NCBI RefSeq assembly: GCF_002022275.1
Contig: NZ_MSDF01000026.1
Coordinates: 1-32,600, forward strand
Length of the DNA stretch: 32,600 nt
Source: Pseudomonas fluorescens
Lineage (GTDB): Bacteria > Pseudomonadota > Gammaproteobacteria > Pseudomonadales > Pseudomonadaceae
Direction of reading: 5' to 3'
The position numbers and the translations under genes are program-made. How positions within the stretch are numbered: the first letter of the stretch is position 1; each line of letters begins with the position of its first letter. A model generated the notes under the pieces. It did no database searches. It was not told where the DNA came from and saw only the letters and a program-made list of their open reading frames with translations. Of the stretch, positions 14,857 through 23,162 are shown piece by piece.

Positions 14857-17688
14857 ATGCAAGAAAGCGTGATGCAGCGCATGTGGAACAGCGGCTATCT
14901 TTCAGGTGGTAACGCTGCCTATGTGGAAGAGCTTTATGAGCTCTACCTGCACGACCCTAACGCTGTGCCAGAAGAATGGCGCACCAAATTTCAGACGTTG
15001 TCTTCAGACGGCAACGCTGCCACCGATGTATCGCACGCAACGATTCGCGATCAATTTGTGCTGCTGGCAAAGAACCAGCGCCGCGCCCAACCGGTTTCCG
15101 CCGGCAGCGTGAGCAGTGAGCACGAGAAGAAGCAAGTTGAAGTATTGCGACTGATCCAGGCTTACCGGATGCGTGGCCACCAGGCGGCCCAGCTTGACCC
15201 GCTGGGGCTCTGGAAGCGTCCTGCACCTGCAGACCTGTCGATCAATCATTACGGCTTGACCAATGCCGATCTTGATACGACCTTCCGTGCCGGCGACCTG
15301 TTCATCGGCAAAGAGGAAGCGAGCCTACGCGAAATTCACGAAGCGTTGCAGCAGACATATTGCCGCACCATCGGCGCTGAATTTACGCACATCACCGATT
15401 CCGAGCAGCGCCACTGGTTCCAGCATCGCCTGGAAGGCGTGCGTGGCCGTCCGGTGCTGTCCGCCGATGTGCGCAGCCACCTGCTGGAGCGCGTGACTGC
15501 CGCTGAAGGTCTCGAAAAATACCTGGGTACCAAATACCCGGGCACCAAGCGTTTCGGCCTGGAAGGCGGCGAAAGCCTGATTCCAATGCTCGACGAGCTG
15601 ATCCAGCGTTCCGGTTCCTATGGCACCAAGGAAATCGTGATCGGCATGGCTCACCGTGGTCGCCTGAACGTGTTGGTCAATACCTTCGGCAAGAACCCGC
15701 GTGAGCTGTTCGACGAGTTCGAAGGCAAGAAGAAGGTTGAGCTGGGTTCCGGTGACGTTAAATACCACCAGGGCTTCTCGTCCAACGTAATGACCACCGG
15801 CGGTGAAGTTCACCTGGCCATGGCCTTCAACCCGTCCCACCTGGAAATCGTTTCTCCAGTGGTCGAGGGTTCGGTGCGTGCCCGTCAGGATCGTCGTAAC
15901 GATTCTACCGGTGAGAAGGTTCTGCCGATTTCCATCCACGGTGACGCGGCATTCGCCGGTCAAGGCGTGGTCCTGGAAACGTTCCAGATGTCGCAGACTC
16001 GCGGCTTCAAGACCGGCGGTACGGTTCACATCGTCATCAACAACCAGGTTGGCTTCACCATCAGCAACCCGCTGGACGCGCGCTCTACCGAGTACGCGAC
16101 CGACGTTGCCAAGATGATCCAGGCGCCGATCCTCCATGTGAATGGTGATGATCCGGAAGCCGTGCTGTTCGTAACCCAGCTCGCCATCGACTACCGCATG
16201 CAGTTCAAGCGTGACGTGGTCATCGACCTGGTTTGCTACCGCCGTCGCGGTCACAACGAAGCGGATGAGCCTAGCGGCACCCAACCGTTGATGTACCAGC
16301 AAATCACCAAGCAGCGCACCACCCGTGAGCTGTACGCCGACAGCCTGATCAAGGCCGGTGTAGTGGACGATGCACGTGTTCAGGCGAAGATCGATGAATA
16401 CCGCAACGCGCTGGATAACGGCCTGCACGTGGTGAAAAGCCTGGTTAAAGAGCCGAACAAAGAGCTGTTCGTGGACTGGCGCCCTTACCTGGGCCACGCC
16501 TGGACGGCGCGTCACGACACCTCGTTCGATCTGAAAACCCTGCAGGAACTGTCTGCCAAGCTGCTGGAAATTCCGGATGGCTTCGTTGTACAGCGCCAGG
16601 TTGCGAAGATCTACGAAGACCGTCAGAAGATGCAAGCCGGCGGCCTGCCGATCAACTGGGGTTACGCTGAAACCATGGCGTACGCGACCCTGGCGTTCGA
16701 AGGTCACCCGATCCGCATGACCGGCCAGGACATCGGCCGTGGTACGTTCTCGCACCGTCACGCGGTTCTGCACAACCAGAAAGACGCGGGTACCTACATC
16801 CCGTTGCAAAACCTGTACGACGGCCAGCCACGTTTCGACCTGTACGATTCGTTCCTGTCCGAAGAAGCCGTACTGGCGTTCGAATACGGTTACTCGACCA
16901 CCACGCCTCAGGCGCTGGTGATCTGGGAAGCCCAGTTCGGCGACTTCGCCAACGGTGCCCAAGTGGTTATCGACCAGTTCATCACCAGCGGCGAGCACAA
17001 GTGGGGCCGTCTGTGCGGTCTGACCATGTTGCTGCCACACGGTTATGAAGGTCAGGGTCCGGAGCACTCCTCGGCCCGTCTGGAGCGTTACCTGCAGCTG
17101 TGCGCCGAGCACAACATCCAGGTGTGCGTGCCGACTACCCCGGCCCAGATCTACCACTTGCTGCGTCGCCAGGTGATCCGCCCGCTGCGCAAGCCACTGG
17201 TAGTGCTGACGCCGAAGTCGCTGTTGCGTCATAAATTGGCCATCTCGACCCTGGAAGATCTGGCCGACGGTTCGTTCCAGACCGTTATTCCAGAAATCGA
17301 CACACTGGACGCCGCCAAGGTCACTCGCCTGATCCTGTGCAGCGGCAAGGTCTACTACGACTTGCTGGAAAAACGCCGTGCCGAAGGCCGCGAAGACATC
17401 GCCATCGTGCGTATCGAGCAGCTTTACCCGTTCCCGGAAGACGACCTGATGGAGGCCATCGCGCCTTACACCAACCTCACGAATGCCGTGTGGTGTCAGG
17501 AAGAACCGATGAACCAGGGCGCTTGGTACAGCAGCCAGCATCATTTGCGTCGCAGCATCGGTAACCACAAAACAGGCCTCGGCCTGGAGTACGCCGGTCG
17601 TGATGCTTCTGCTGCACCTGCGTGTGGTTATGCGTCGATGCACGCCGAGCAGCAGGAAAAACTGCTGCAAGATGCTTTCACTGTTTAA
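14857..17688 (+). CDS. sucA: 2-oxoglutarate dehydrogenase E1 component
   Basis: Encodes 943 residues, the full length of a homodimeric E1o. The N-terminal segment (MQRMWNSGYLSGGNAAYVEELYELYL) is the E2-binding region. The thiamine-diphosphate domain carries GMAHRGRLNVLVNTFGK, MTTGGEVHLAMAFNPSHLE, the GDAAFAGQG motif beginning near residue 362 and NNQVGFT. The pyrimidine-binding domain includes GQDIGRGTFSHRHA and the C-terminal domain ends normally. It decarboxylates 2-oxoglutarate and transfers the succinyl group to the lipoyl arm of SucB. The ATG has GAGGG about 9 nt upstream. The gap from sdhB is 261 bp with two hairpins, so partial transcriptional separation from sdh is possible. Confidence 0.98.
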   Translation: MQESVMQRMWNSGYLSGGNAAYVEELYELYLHDPNAVPEEWRTKFQTLSSDGNAATDVSHATIRDQFVLLAKNQRRAQPVSAGSVSSEHEKKQVEVLRLIQAYRMRGHQAAQLDPLGLWKRPAPADLSINHYGLTNADLDTTFRAGDLFIGKEEASLREIHEALQQTYCRTIGAEFTHITDSEQRHWFQHRLEGVRGRPVLSADVRSHLLERVTAAEGLEKYLGTKYPGTKRFGLEGGESLIPMLDELIQRSGSYGTKEIVIGMAHRGRLNVLVNTFGKNPRELFDEFEGKKKVELGSGDVKYHQGFSSNVMTTGGEVHLAMAFNPSHLEIVSPVVEGSVRARQDRRNDSTGEKVLPISIHGDAAFAGQGVVLETFQMSQTRGFKTGGTVHIVINNQVGFTISNPLDARSTEYATDVAKMIQAPILHVNGDDPEAVLFVTQLAIDYRMQFKRDVVIDLVCYRRRGHNEADEPSGTQPLMYQQITKQRTTRELYADSLIKAGVVDDARVQAKIDEYRNALDNGLHVVKSLVKEPNKELFVDWRPYLGHAWTARHDTSFDLKTLQELSAKLLEIPDGFVVQRQVAKIYEDRQKMQAGGLPINWGYAETMAYATLAFEGHPIRMTGQDIGRGTFSHRHAVLHNQKDAGTYIPLQNLYDGQPRFDLYDSFLSEEAVLAFEYGYSTTTPQALVIWEAQFGDFANGAQVVIDQFITSGEHKWGRLCGLTMLLPHGYEGQGPEHSSARLERYLQLCAEHNIQVCVPTTPAQIYHLLRRQVIRPLRKPLVVLTPKSLLRHKLAISTLEDLADGSFQTVIPEIDTLDAAKVTRLILCSGKVYYDLLEKRRAEGREDIAIVRIEQLYPFPEDDLMEAIAPYTNLTNAVWCQEEPMNQGAWYSSQHHLRRSIGNHKTGLGLEYAGRDASAAPACGYASMHAEQQEKLLQDAFTV

Positions 17689-17732
17689 CGCCTTCGCGCT
17701 GACTGAAACCGAATTTTAAGGACCCACAGATA

Positions 17733-18956
17733 ATGGCTATCGAAATCAAAGCCCCGTCATTCCCGGAATCGGTTGCCGATGGCACCGTTGCCACCTGGCA
17801 CAAGAAACCAGGCGAGGCCGTCAAGCGTGACGACCTGATCGTCGACATCGAGACCGACAAAGTCGTTCTGGAAGTGTTGGCCGAAGCTGACGGCGTGCTG
17901 GGAGCGATCGTTGCTGAAGAGGGCGCTACCGTCCTGTCGAACCAGGTACTGGGCTCGATCGAAGAGGGCGGCGCTGCTGCCGCTGCACCTGCCGCTGCTG
18001 CCCCGGCTGCCGCTGCTGCTCCAGCCGCTGCTCCGGCTTCCGGCGCTGAAGACCCGATCGCTGCACCGGCTGCGCGTCAGCTGGCTGAAGAAAACGGCAT
18101 CAACCTGGCGTCCATCAAAGGCACCGGTAAAGACGGCCGTGTGACCAAGGAAGACGTGGTTGCTGCCGTTGAAGCCAAGAAAAACGCTCCAGCTGCCGCC
18201 CCTGCCAAGGCTGCTGCTCCGGCTGCCGCTGCGCCTGTGTTCGCCGCTGGCGACCGCACCGAGAAGCGCGTACCGATGACCCGCGTACGTGCCACCGTGG
18301 CCAAGCGCCTGGTTGAAGCACAGTCGAACATGGCGATGCTGACCACGTTCAACGAAGTCGACATGACCGAAGTCATGGCCCTGCGTTCGAAGTACAAGGA
18401 CCTGTTCGAGAAGTCCCACAACGGCGTACGCCTGGGCTTCATGTCGTTCTTCGTGAAAGCGGCTACCGAAGCGCTGAAACGCTACCCGGCAGTCAACGCC
18501 TCGATCGACGGTACCGACATCGTTTACCACGGCTATGCAGACGTCGGCGTTGCCGTGTCCAGCGACCGTGGCCTGGTGGTTCCGGTTCTGCGTAACGCCG
18601 AGCTGATGAGCCTGGCTGAAATCGAAGGCGGCATTGCCGGCTTCGGCAAGAAAGCCCGTGACGGCAAGCTGACCATCGACGAAATGACCGGCGGTACGTT
18701 CACCATCACCAACGGTGGTACCTTCGGTTCGATGATGTCGACCCCGATCGTTAACCCGCCGCAAGCGGCGATCCTGGGCATGCACAACATTCTGCAGCGT
18801 CCAATGGCGATCAACGGCCAAGTCGTGATCCGTCCGATGATGTACCTGGCGCTGTCGTACGATCACCGCCTGATCGATGGTAAAGAAGCCGTGACTTTCC
18901 TGGTGACCATCAAGAACCTGCTGGAAGACCCGGCTCGTCTGCTGCTGGATATCTGA
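17733..18956 (+). CDS. sucB: Dihydrolipoyllysine succinyltransferase (E2o)
   Basis: Encodes 407 residues. One lipoyl domain (1-77) has its lipoyl-lysine at Lys43 in DIETDKVVLE. An Ala/Pro linker (about 79-102) leads to the peripheral subunit-binding domain (about 104-150, PAARQLAEENGINLASIKG), then a second Ala/Pro linker (about 153-175) and the catalytic domain with YDHRLIDGKEA (His378, Asp382). The core of the 2-oxoglutarate dehydrogenase complex; transfers succinyl to CoA. AAGGA precedes the ATG, and the gap after sucA is 44 bp. The Ala-rich linkers are encoded by GCT/GCC repeats, which produce long spurious frames on the other strand. Confidence 0.98.
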   Translation: MAIEIKAPSFPESVADGTVATWHKKPGEAVKRDDLIVDIETDKVVLEVLAEADGVLGAIVAEEGATVLSNQVLGSIEEGGAAAAAPAAAAPAAAAAPAAAPASGAEDPIAAPAARQLAEENGINLASIKGTGKDGRVTKEDVVAAVEAKKNAPAAAPAKAAAPAAAAPVFAAGDRTEKRVPMTRVRATVAKRLVEAQSNMAMLTTFNEVDMTEVMALRSKYKDLFEKSHNGVRLGFMSFFVKAATEALKRYPAVNASIDGTDIVYHGYADVGVAVSSDRGLVVPVLRNAELMSLAEIEGGIAGFGKKARDGKLTIDEMTGGTFTITNGGTFGSMMSTPIVNPPQAAILGMHNILQRPMAINGQVVIRPMMYLALSYDHRLIDGKEAVTFLVTIKNLLEDPARLLLDI

Positions 18957-19055
18957 TAGAAGCAGCTGCAGGCCCTGGGGCAAACTGCCGGATATGGCAG
19001 CTTGGCCCTGGGCTTGCGGCTTGAAAGCTTGCTGCTAAATAGAGGAACTATTTTC

Positions 19056-20492
19056 ATGTCGCAGAAATTTGACGTTGTAGTGATTGGTGCAGGTCCTGGC
19101 GGCTACGTTGCCGCCATCAAGGCCGCACAACTGGGCCTCTCGACTGCTTGCATCGAAAAATACACCGACAAGGAAGGCAAACTGGCGCTGGGCGGTACTT
19201 GCCTGAACGTGGGTTGCATTCCTTCCAAGGCGCTGCTGGACAGCTCCTGGAAATTCCACGAAGCCCAAGACGGTTTCGCGATCCACGGCATCAACCATGC
19301 TGGCGTGACCATGGACGTGCCAGCAATGGTCGGCCGTAAAGCCAACATCGTTAAAGGCCTGACTTCCGGCGTTGCCACCTTGTTCAAGGCCAACGGCGTT
19401 ACTTCCCTGCAAGGCCACGGCAAACTGCTGGCCGGCAAGAAAGTTGAAATCACCAAGCCAGACGGCTCGGTAGAAGTCATCGAAGCCGAAAACGTGATCC
19501 TGGCTCCAGGTTCGCGTCCAATCGACATCCCGCCTGCTCCAGTGGACCAGAACGTGATCGTTGATTCGACCGGCGCCCTGGAATTCCAATCGGTTCCAAA
19601 ACGTCTGGGCGTGATCGGCGCTGGCGTGATCGGCCTGGAACTGGGTTCGGTATGGTCCCGTCTGGGTTCTGAAGTGACTGTGCTGGAAGCCCTGGACACG
19701 TTCCTGCTGGCCGCCGACACCGCAGTCTCCAAAGAAGCGCTGAAAACCCTGACCAAACAAGGTCTGGACATCAAGCTGGGCGCCCGCGTTACCGGTTCCA
19801 AGGTCAACGGCGACGAAGTCGTTGTGACCTACACCGATAAAGAAGGCGAGCAGACCATCACCTTCGACAAGCTGATCGTAGCCGTGGGTCGCCGTCCGGT
19901 GACTACCGACCTGTTGGCTTCCGACAGCGGCGTGAACATCGACGAGCGTGGTTTCATCCACGTTGACGATCACTGCGCTACCACCGTGCCTGGCGTATAC
20001 GCCATCGGCGACGTGGTTCGCGGCATGATGCTGGCGCACAAGGCTTCCGAAGAAGGCATCATGGTTGTCGAGCGCATCAAGGGTCACAAAACCCAGATGA
20101 ACTACGACCTGATCCCGTCTGTTATCTACACCCACCCGGAAATTGCATGGGTCGGCAAGAACGAACAGCAGTTGAAAGCTGAAGGCGTTGAAGTTAACGT
20201 CGGCACCTTCCCGTTTGCTGCTTCTGGCCGTGCCATGGCAGCCAACGACACCGGTGGTTTTGTCAAAGTCATCGCTGATGCCAAGACTGACCGCGTATTG
20301 GGCGTCCACGTGATTGGCCCGAGCGCTGCAGAACTGGTTCAGCAAGGCGCAATCGGTATGGAATTCGGCACCAGTGCCGAAGACCTGGGCATGATGGTCT
20401 TCTCCCATCCGACCCTGTCCGAAGCGTTGCACGAAGCAGCGTTGGCTGTGAATGGCGGCGCCATCCACATCGCCAACCGCAAGAAGCGCTAA
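19056..20492 (+). CDS. lpd: Dihydrolipoyl dehydrogenase (E3) of the 2-oxoglutarate dehydrogenase complex
   Basis: Encodes 478 residues. FAD motif GAGPGG (11-16), redox-active disulfide Cys49/Cys54 in GGTCLNVGCIPSKALL, NAD-binding GAGVIGLELGSVWSRLG, the second FAD segment VYAIGDVVRGMMLAHKA, and the C-terminal base pair His451/Glu456 in HPTLSEALHEAAL. It reoxidises the dihydrolipoyl group of SucB with NAD. In pseudomonads the copy in the suc cluster (LPD-Glc, lpdG) also serves other complexes. The ATG at 19056 follows AGAGGA; an in-frame ATG at 19002 would add 18 residues before the family N-terminus and is rejected. The 99-bp gap after sucB holds GGCCCTGGG twice and a small CTGCC/GGCAG hairpin. 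Confidence 0.97.
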   Translation: MSQKFDVVVIGAGPGGYVAAIKAAQLGLSTACIEKYTDKEGKLALGGTCLNVGCIPSKALLDSSWKFHEAQDGFAIHGINHAGVTMDVPAMVGRKANIVKGLTSGVATLFKANGVTSLQGHGKLLAGKKVEITKPDGSVEVIEAENVILAPGSRPIDIPPAPVDQNVIVDSTGALEFQSVPKRLGVIGAGVIGLELGSVWSRLGSEVTVLEALDTFLLAADTAVSKEALKTLTKQGLDIKLGARVTGSKVNGDEVVVTYTDKEGEQTITFDKLIVAVGRRPVTTDLLASDSGVNIDERGFIHVDDHCATTVPGVYAIGDVVRGMMLAHKASEEGIMVVERIKGHKTQMNYDLIPSVIYTHPEIAWVGKNEQQLKAEGVEVNVGTFPFAASGRAMAANDTGGFVKVIADAKTDRVLGVHVIGPSAAELVQQGAIGMEFGTSAEDLGMMVFSHPTLSEALHEAALAVNGGAIHIANRKKR

Positions 20493-20537
20493 GCGAGATA
20501 ATAAGAAACCACGGCGGTTGCCCGTCGTGAGCCTTGC

Positions 20538-20581
20538 GCGCAAGACTCACCGCGGAATATCCGCTGGACGCAGTCTTGCGC
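20538..20581 (+). promoter_or_regulatory. Stem-loop between lpd and sucC
   Basis: GCGCAAGACT (20538-20547) pairs with AGTCTTGCGC (20572-20581), and the interior contains GCGGA-ATA-TCCGC. No T-run follows, so it is not a standard terminator. It could be an RNA processing or stability element within the suc message, in a 202-bp gap. Confidence 0.5.
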
Positions 20582-20694
20582 AGCTTTACGGGCCTTGAGC
20601 CCAGCAAGCTGTGCAAGCAGCAGTCACAGGTGGCGCGGCACTCATAATGAGCGCAGCGCCGAATGCGCAGTACCTAACGAAGACGGTAAAAAGC

Positions 20695-21861
20695 ATGAAT
20701 CTTCACGAGTATCAGGGTAAGCAGCTGTTCGCTGAATACGGCCTGCCAGTATCCAAGGGCTACGCAGTAGACACCCCGGAAGCAGCAGCAGAAGCTTGCG
20801 ACAAAATCGGTGGTACCGAGTGGGTTGTCAAAGCCCAGGTCCACGCTGGTGGTCGCGGTAAAGCGGGCGGCGTTAAGCTGGTTCGCAGCAAAGAAGACGC
20901 CAAGGCCTTCGCACAGCAGTGGCTGGGCAAGCGTCTGGTGACTTACCAGACTGATGCCAATGGCCAACCAGTCACCAAGATCCTGGTTGAATCGTGCACT
21001 GATATCGCTAAAGAGCTGTACCTGGGCGCTGTCGTTGACCGTTCGAGCCGTCGCATCGTGTTCATGGCCTCCACCGAAGGTGGCGTGGACATTGAGAAGA
21101 TCGCCGAAGAAACCCCAGAAAAAATTCTGAAAGCCACCATCGATCCACTGGTTGGCGCTCAGCCATTCCAGGGTCGCGAGCTGGCTTTCCAGCTGGGCCT
21201 GGAAGGCAAGCAAGTTGCCCAGTTCGCCAAGATCTTCGTAGGTCTGGCCAAACTGTTCCAGGATCACGATCTGGCCCTGCTGGAAGTGAACCCGCTGGTG
21301 ATCAAGGCTGACGGCGATCTGCACTGCCTCGACGCCAAGATCAACATCGACGCCAACGCCATGTACCGTCAGCCTAAGCTGAAGACTTTCCACGATCCGT
21401 CGCAAGACGATCCGCGCGAAGCGCACGCTGCCAAGTTCGAACTGAACTACGTAGCCCTGGAAGGCAACATCGGTTGCATGGTCAACGGTGCTGGCCTGGC
21501 CATGGGTACCATGGACATCGTCAACCTGCATGGCGGCAAACCAGCCAACTTCCTCGACGTAGGCGGCGGTGCTACCAAAGAACGCGTTACCGAAGCGTTC
21601 AAGATCATCCTGTCCGACTCCAACGTCGCTGCAGTACTGGTCAACATCTTCGGCGGCATCGTTCGTTGCGACATGATTGCCGAAGGCATCATCGGTGCAG
21701 TGAAAGAAGTTGGCGTTAAAATCCCGGTTGTTGTTCGCCTTGAAGGCAACAACGCTGAACTGGGCGCTAAAGTACTGGCAGAAAGCGGTTTGAACATCAT
21801 CGCGGCTACCAGCCTGACCGACGCTGCTCAACAAGTTGTTAAAGCTGCGGAGGGCAAATAA
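20695..21861 (+). CDS. sucC: Succinyl-CoA ligase (ADP-forming) beta subunit
   Basis: Encodes 388 residues, the same length as the E. coli protein. It has an N-terminal ATP-grasp domain (MNLHEYQGKQLFAEYGLP, VKAQVHAGGRGKAGGVKL, LEVNPLVI) and a C-terminal CoA-ligase domain (NGAGLAMGTMDIVNLHGGKPANFLD, VLVNIFGGIVRCD). It forms the nucleotide-binding half of the enzyme that makes ATP from succinyl-CoA. The ATG at 20695 gives the canonical MNLHEYQ start; the frame is open to 20611 but the added residues are not family-like. The ribosome site is weak (GAAG). The stop overlaps the sucD ATG by one base. Confidence 0.98.
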   Translation: MNLHEYQGKQLFAEYGLPVSKGYAVDTPEAAAEACDKIGGTEWVVKAQVHAGGRGKAGGVKLVRSKEDAKAFAQQWLGKRLVTYQTDANGQPVTKILVESCTDIAKELYLGAVVDRSSRRIVFMASTEGGVDIEKIAEETPEKILKATIDPLVGAQPFQGRELAFQLGLEGKQVAQFAKIFVGLAKLFQDHDLALLEVNPLVIKADGDLHCLDAKINIDANAMYRQPKLKTFHDPSQDDPREAHAAKFELNYVALEGNIGCMVNGAGLAMGTMDIVNLHGGKPANFLDVGGGATKERVTEAFKIILSDSNVAAVLVNIFGGIVRCDMIAEGIIGAVKEVGVKIPVVVRLEGNNAELGAKVLAESGLNIIAATSLTDAAQQVVKAAEGK

Positions 21862-22742
21862 TGAGCGTCCTGATCAATAAAGACACCAAAGTTATCTGCC
21901 AGGGTATTACCGGTTCGCAAGGTAGTTTCCACACCCAGCAAGCCATCGAATACGGCACCAAGATGGTTGGTGGCGTAACTCCGGGCAAAGGCGGCACCGA
22001 GCACCTGGGTCTGCCAGTGTTCAACACCGTGAAAGACGCTGTGGCTCAAACTGGCGCTACCGCCAGCGTGATCTACGTCCCGGCTCCTTTCTGCAAGGAC
22101 TCCATCCTGGAAGCAGCTTTCGGCGGCATCAAGCTGATCGTCTGCATCACCGAAGGCATTCCTACCCTGGACATGCTGGACGCTAAAGTTAAGTGCGACG
22201 AGCTGGGTGTTACCCTGATCGGCCCTAACTGCCCAGGCGTGATCACCCCAGGCGAATGCAAGATCGGCATCATGCCAGGTCACATTCACTTGCCAGGCAA
22301 AGTCGGTATCGTTTCCCGTTCCGGCACCCTGACCTATGAAGCTGTCAAGCAAACGACTGACGCCGGTTTCGGTCAGTCGACTTGCGTCGGCATCGGCGGT
22401 GACCCGATCCCAGGCTCCAACTTCATCGACATCCTGAAGCTGTTCCAGGAAGACCCGAAGACCGAAGCGATCGTGATGATCGGTGAGATCGGCGGTTCGG
22501 CTGAAGAAGAAGCGGCTGCCTACATCAAGGCACACGTGACCAAGCCGGTTGTTTCCTACATCGCTGGTGTGACTGCCCCTGCTGGCAAGCGCATGGGCCA
22601 TGCTGGCGCAATCATCTCTGGCGGCAAGGGCACTGCAGACGAGAAGTTTGCTGCCCTGGAAGACGCAGGCGTTAAAACCGTGCGTTCCCTGGCAGACATC
22701 GGCAAAGCTTTGTCCGAGCTGACCGGTTGGGCTACCAAGTAA
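21861..22742 (+). CDS. sucD: Succinyl-CoA ligase (ADP-forming) alpha subunit
   Basis: Encodes 293 residues. The CoA-binding Rossmann domain (CQGITGSQGSFHTQQAI, GGVTPGKGG) is followed by the ligase domain with the phosphorylated His247 in GHAGAI. SRSGTLTYEA and GGDPIPGSNFIDIL are standard. It pairs with SucC. ATG overlaps the sucC TAA by one base, with GGAGGG upstream inside sucC, so equal expression by coupling is expected. Last gene of the TCA cluster; a strong hairpin begins 28 bp after the stop. Confidence 0.98.
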   Translation: MSVLINKDTKVICQGITGSQGSFHTQQAIEYGTKMVGGVTPGKGGTEHLGLPVFNTVKDAVAQTGATASVIYVPAPFCKDSILEAAFGGIKLIVCITEGIPTLDMLDAKVKCDELGVTLIGPNCPGVITPGECKIGIMPGHIHLPGKVGIVSRSGTLTYEAVKQTTDAGFGQSTCVGIGGDPIPGSNFIDILKLFQEDPKTEAIVMIGEIGGSAEEEAAAYIKAHVTKPVVSYIAGVTAPAGKRMGHAGAIISGGKGTADEKFAALEDAGVKTVRSLADIGKALSELTGWATK

Positions 22743-22770
22743 GCCTCGTGCTTAGTTGACGCTGAACCAA

Positions 22771-22800
22771 CACAAAGGCCACCTTCGGGTGGCCTTTGTG
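22771..22800 (+). terminator. Terminator-like hairpin after sucD
   Basis: Perfect 13-bp stem CACAAAGGCCACC / GGTGGCCTTTGTG closed by a TTCG tetraloop, beginning 28 bp past the sucD stop. The downstream T-run is poor, but position and stability fit the 3' end of the sdh-suc transcript. Confidence 0.85.
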
Positions 22801-22826
22801 CGTTCTGGATGCTGGAAAGTATGCGG

Positions 22827-22923
22827 TCAACTGTGGGAGCTGGCTTGCCTGCGATGCGGCCGACTCGGTCCATCAGGTAGATCCAGTCGATGCCATCGCA
22901 GGCAAGCCAGCTCCCACAGTTGA
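22827..22923. repeat. REP doublet (REPIN), GCTGGCTTGCCTGC subtype
   Basis: Perfect 30-bp inverted arms (22827-22856 and 22894-22923) with the core GTGGGAGCTGGCTTGCCTGC around a 37-bp centre. Located between the sucD terminator and the brnQ promoter region. Confidence 0.95.
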
Positions 22924-22948
22924 TTGTATTGCCACCTTTAAGTATGAA
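22920..22948 (+). promoter_or_regulatory. Possible sigma-70 promoter of brnQ
   Basis: TTGATT (22920-22925), a 17-nt spacer and TATGAA (22943-22948), each four of six consensus bases. The -35 overlaps the end of the REP doublet. It would give a leader of about 210 nt. Confidence 0.35.
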
Positions 22949-22951
22949 AAC

Positions 22952-23120
22952 GCGACATAAGAATGTCGCTTATCGGACAGTTCGCCCCGCAACAGTGCGT
23001 TTGTCAGCCTATTTCTGTAACCTACCCGCCTCTTTATGCGTGCGCATCCCAAAAGGAAGCCCCGCGCTAGACCGGTCGGCCCCCATCCGGGTCGGCAGCA
23101 TTTCCCTCATCCACAGGGAA
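22952..23120 (+). promoter_or_regulatory. Long structured leader of brnQ
   Basis: Between the putative promoter and brnQ are two clean hairpins, GCGACAT-AAGA-ATGTCGC (22952-22969 including loop) and TTCCCT/AGGGAA (23102-23120). There is no ribosome site before the brnQ ATG. The frame of brnQ is open upstream to 22890, but the added sequence does not resemble the family. A control element responding to amino-acid supply is possible but not shown. Confidence 0.35.
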
Positions 23121-23162
23121 GCCCTCTCTAAATTCCGATTCAGTAGTGTGGTATTTCCTCAA

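Noticed and set aside
15325..17670. A 781-codon open frame on the minus strand opposite sucA
   Set aside because: It is a codon-bias shadow: high-GC third positions on the sense strand keep the antisense frame open. Its translation has no recognisable family and sucA is unmistakable.
18957..19055. Two GGCCCTGGG copies in the sucB-lpd gap as a regulatory repeat
   Set aside because: A single short direct repeat in GC-rich DNA is expected by chance, and the nearby CTGCC/GGCAG hairpin is weak.
17757..21834. Long minus-strand frames opposite sucB, lpd and sucC
   Set aside because: Same codon-bias effect; the Ala/Pro linkers of sucB give Ser/Arg/Gly-rich nonsense on the other strand.
22890..23162. 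N-terminal extension of brnQ by 91 codons
   Set aside because: The frame is open but starts in a REP doublet and does not resemble the BraB N-terminus, which begins at 23163.
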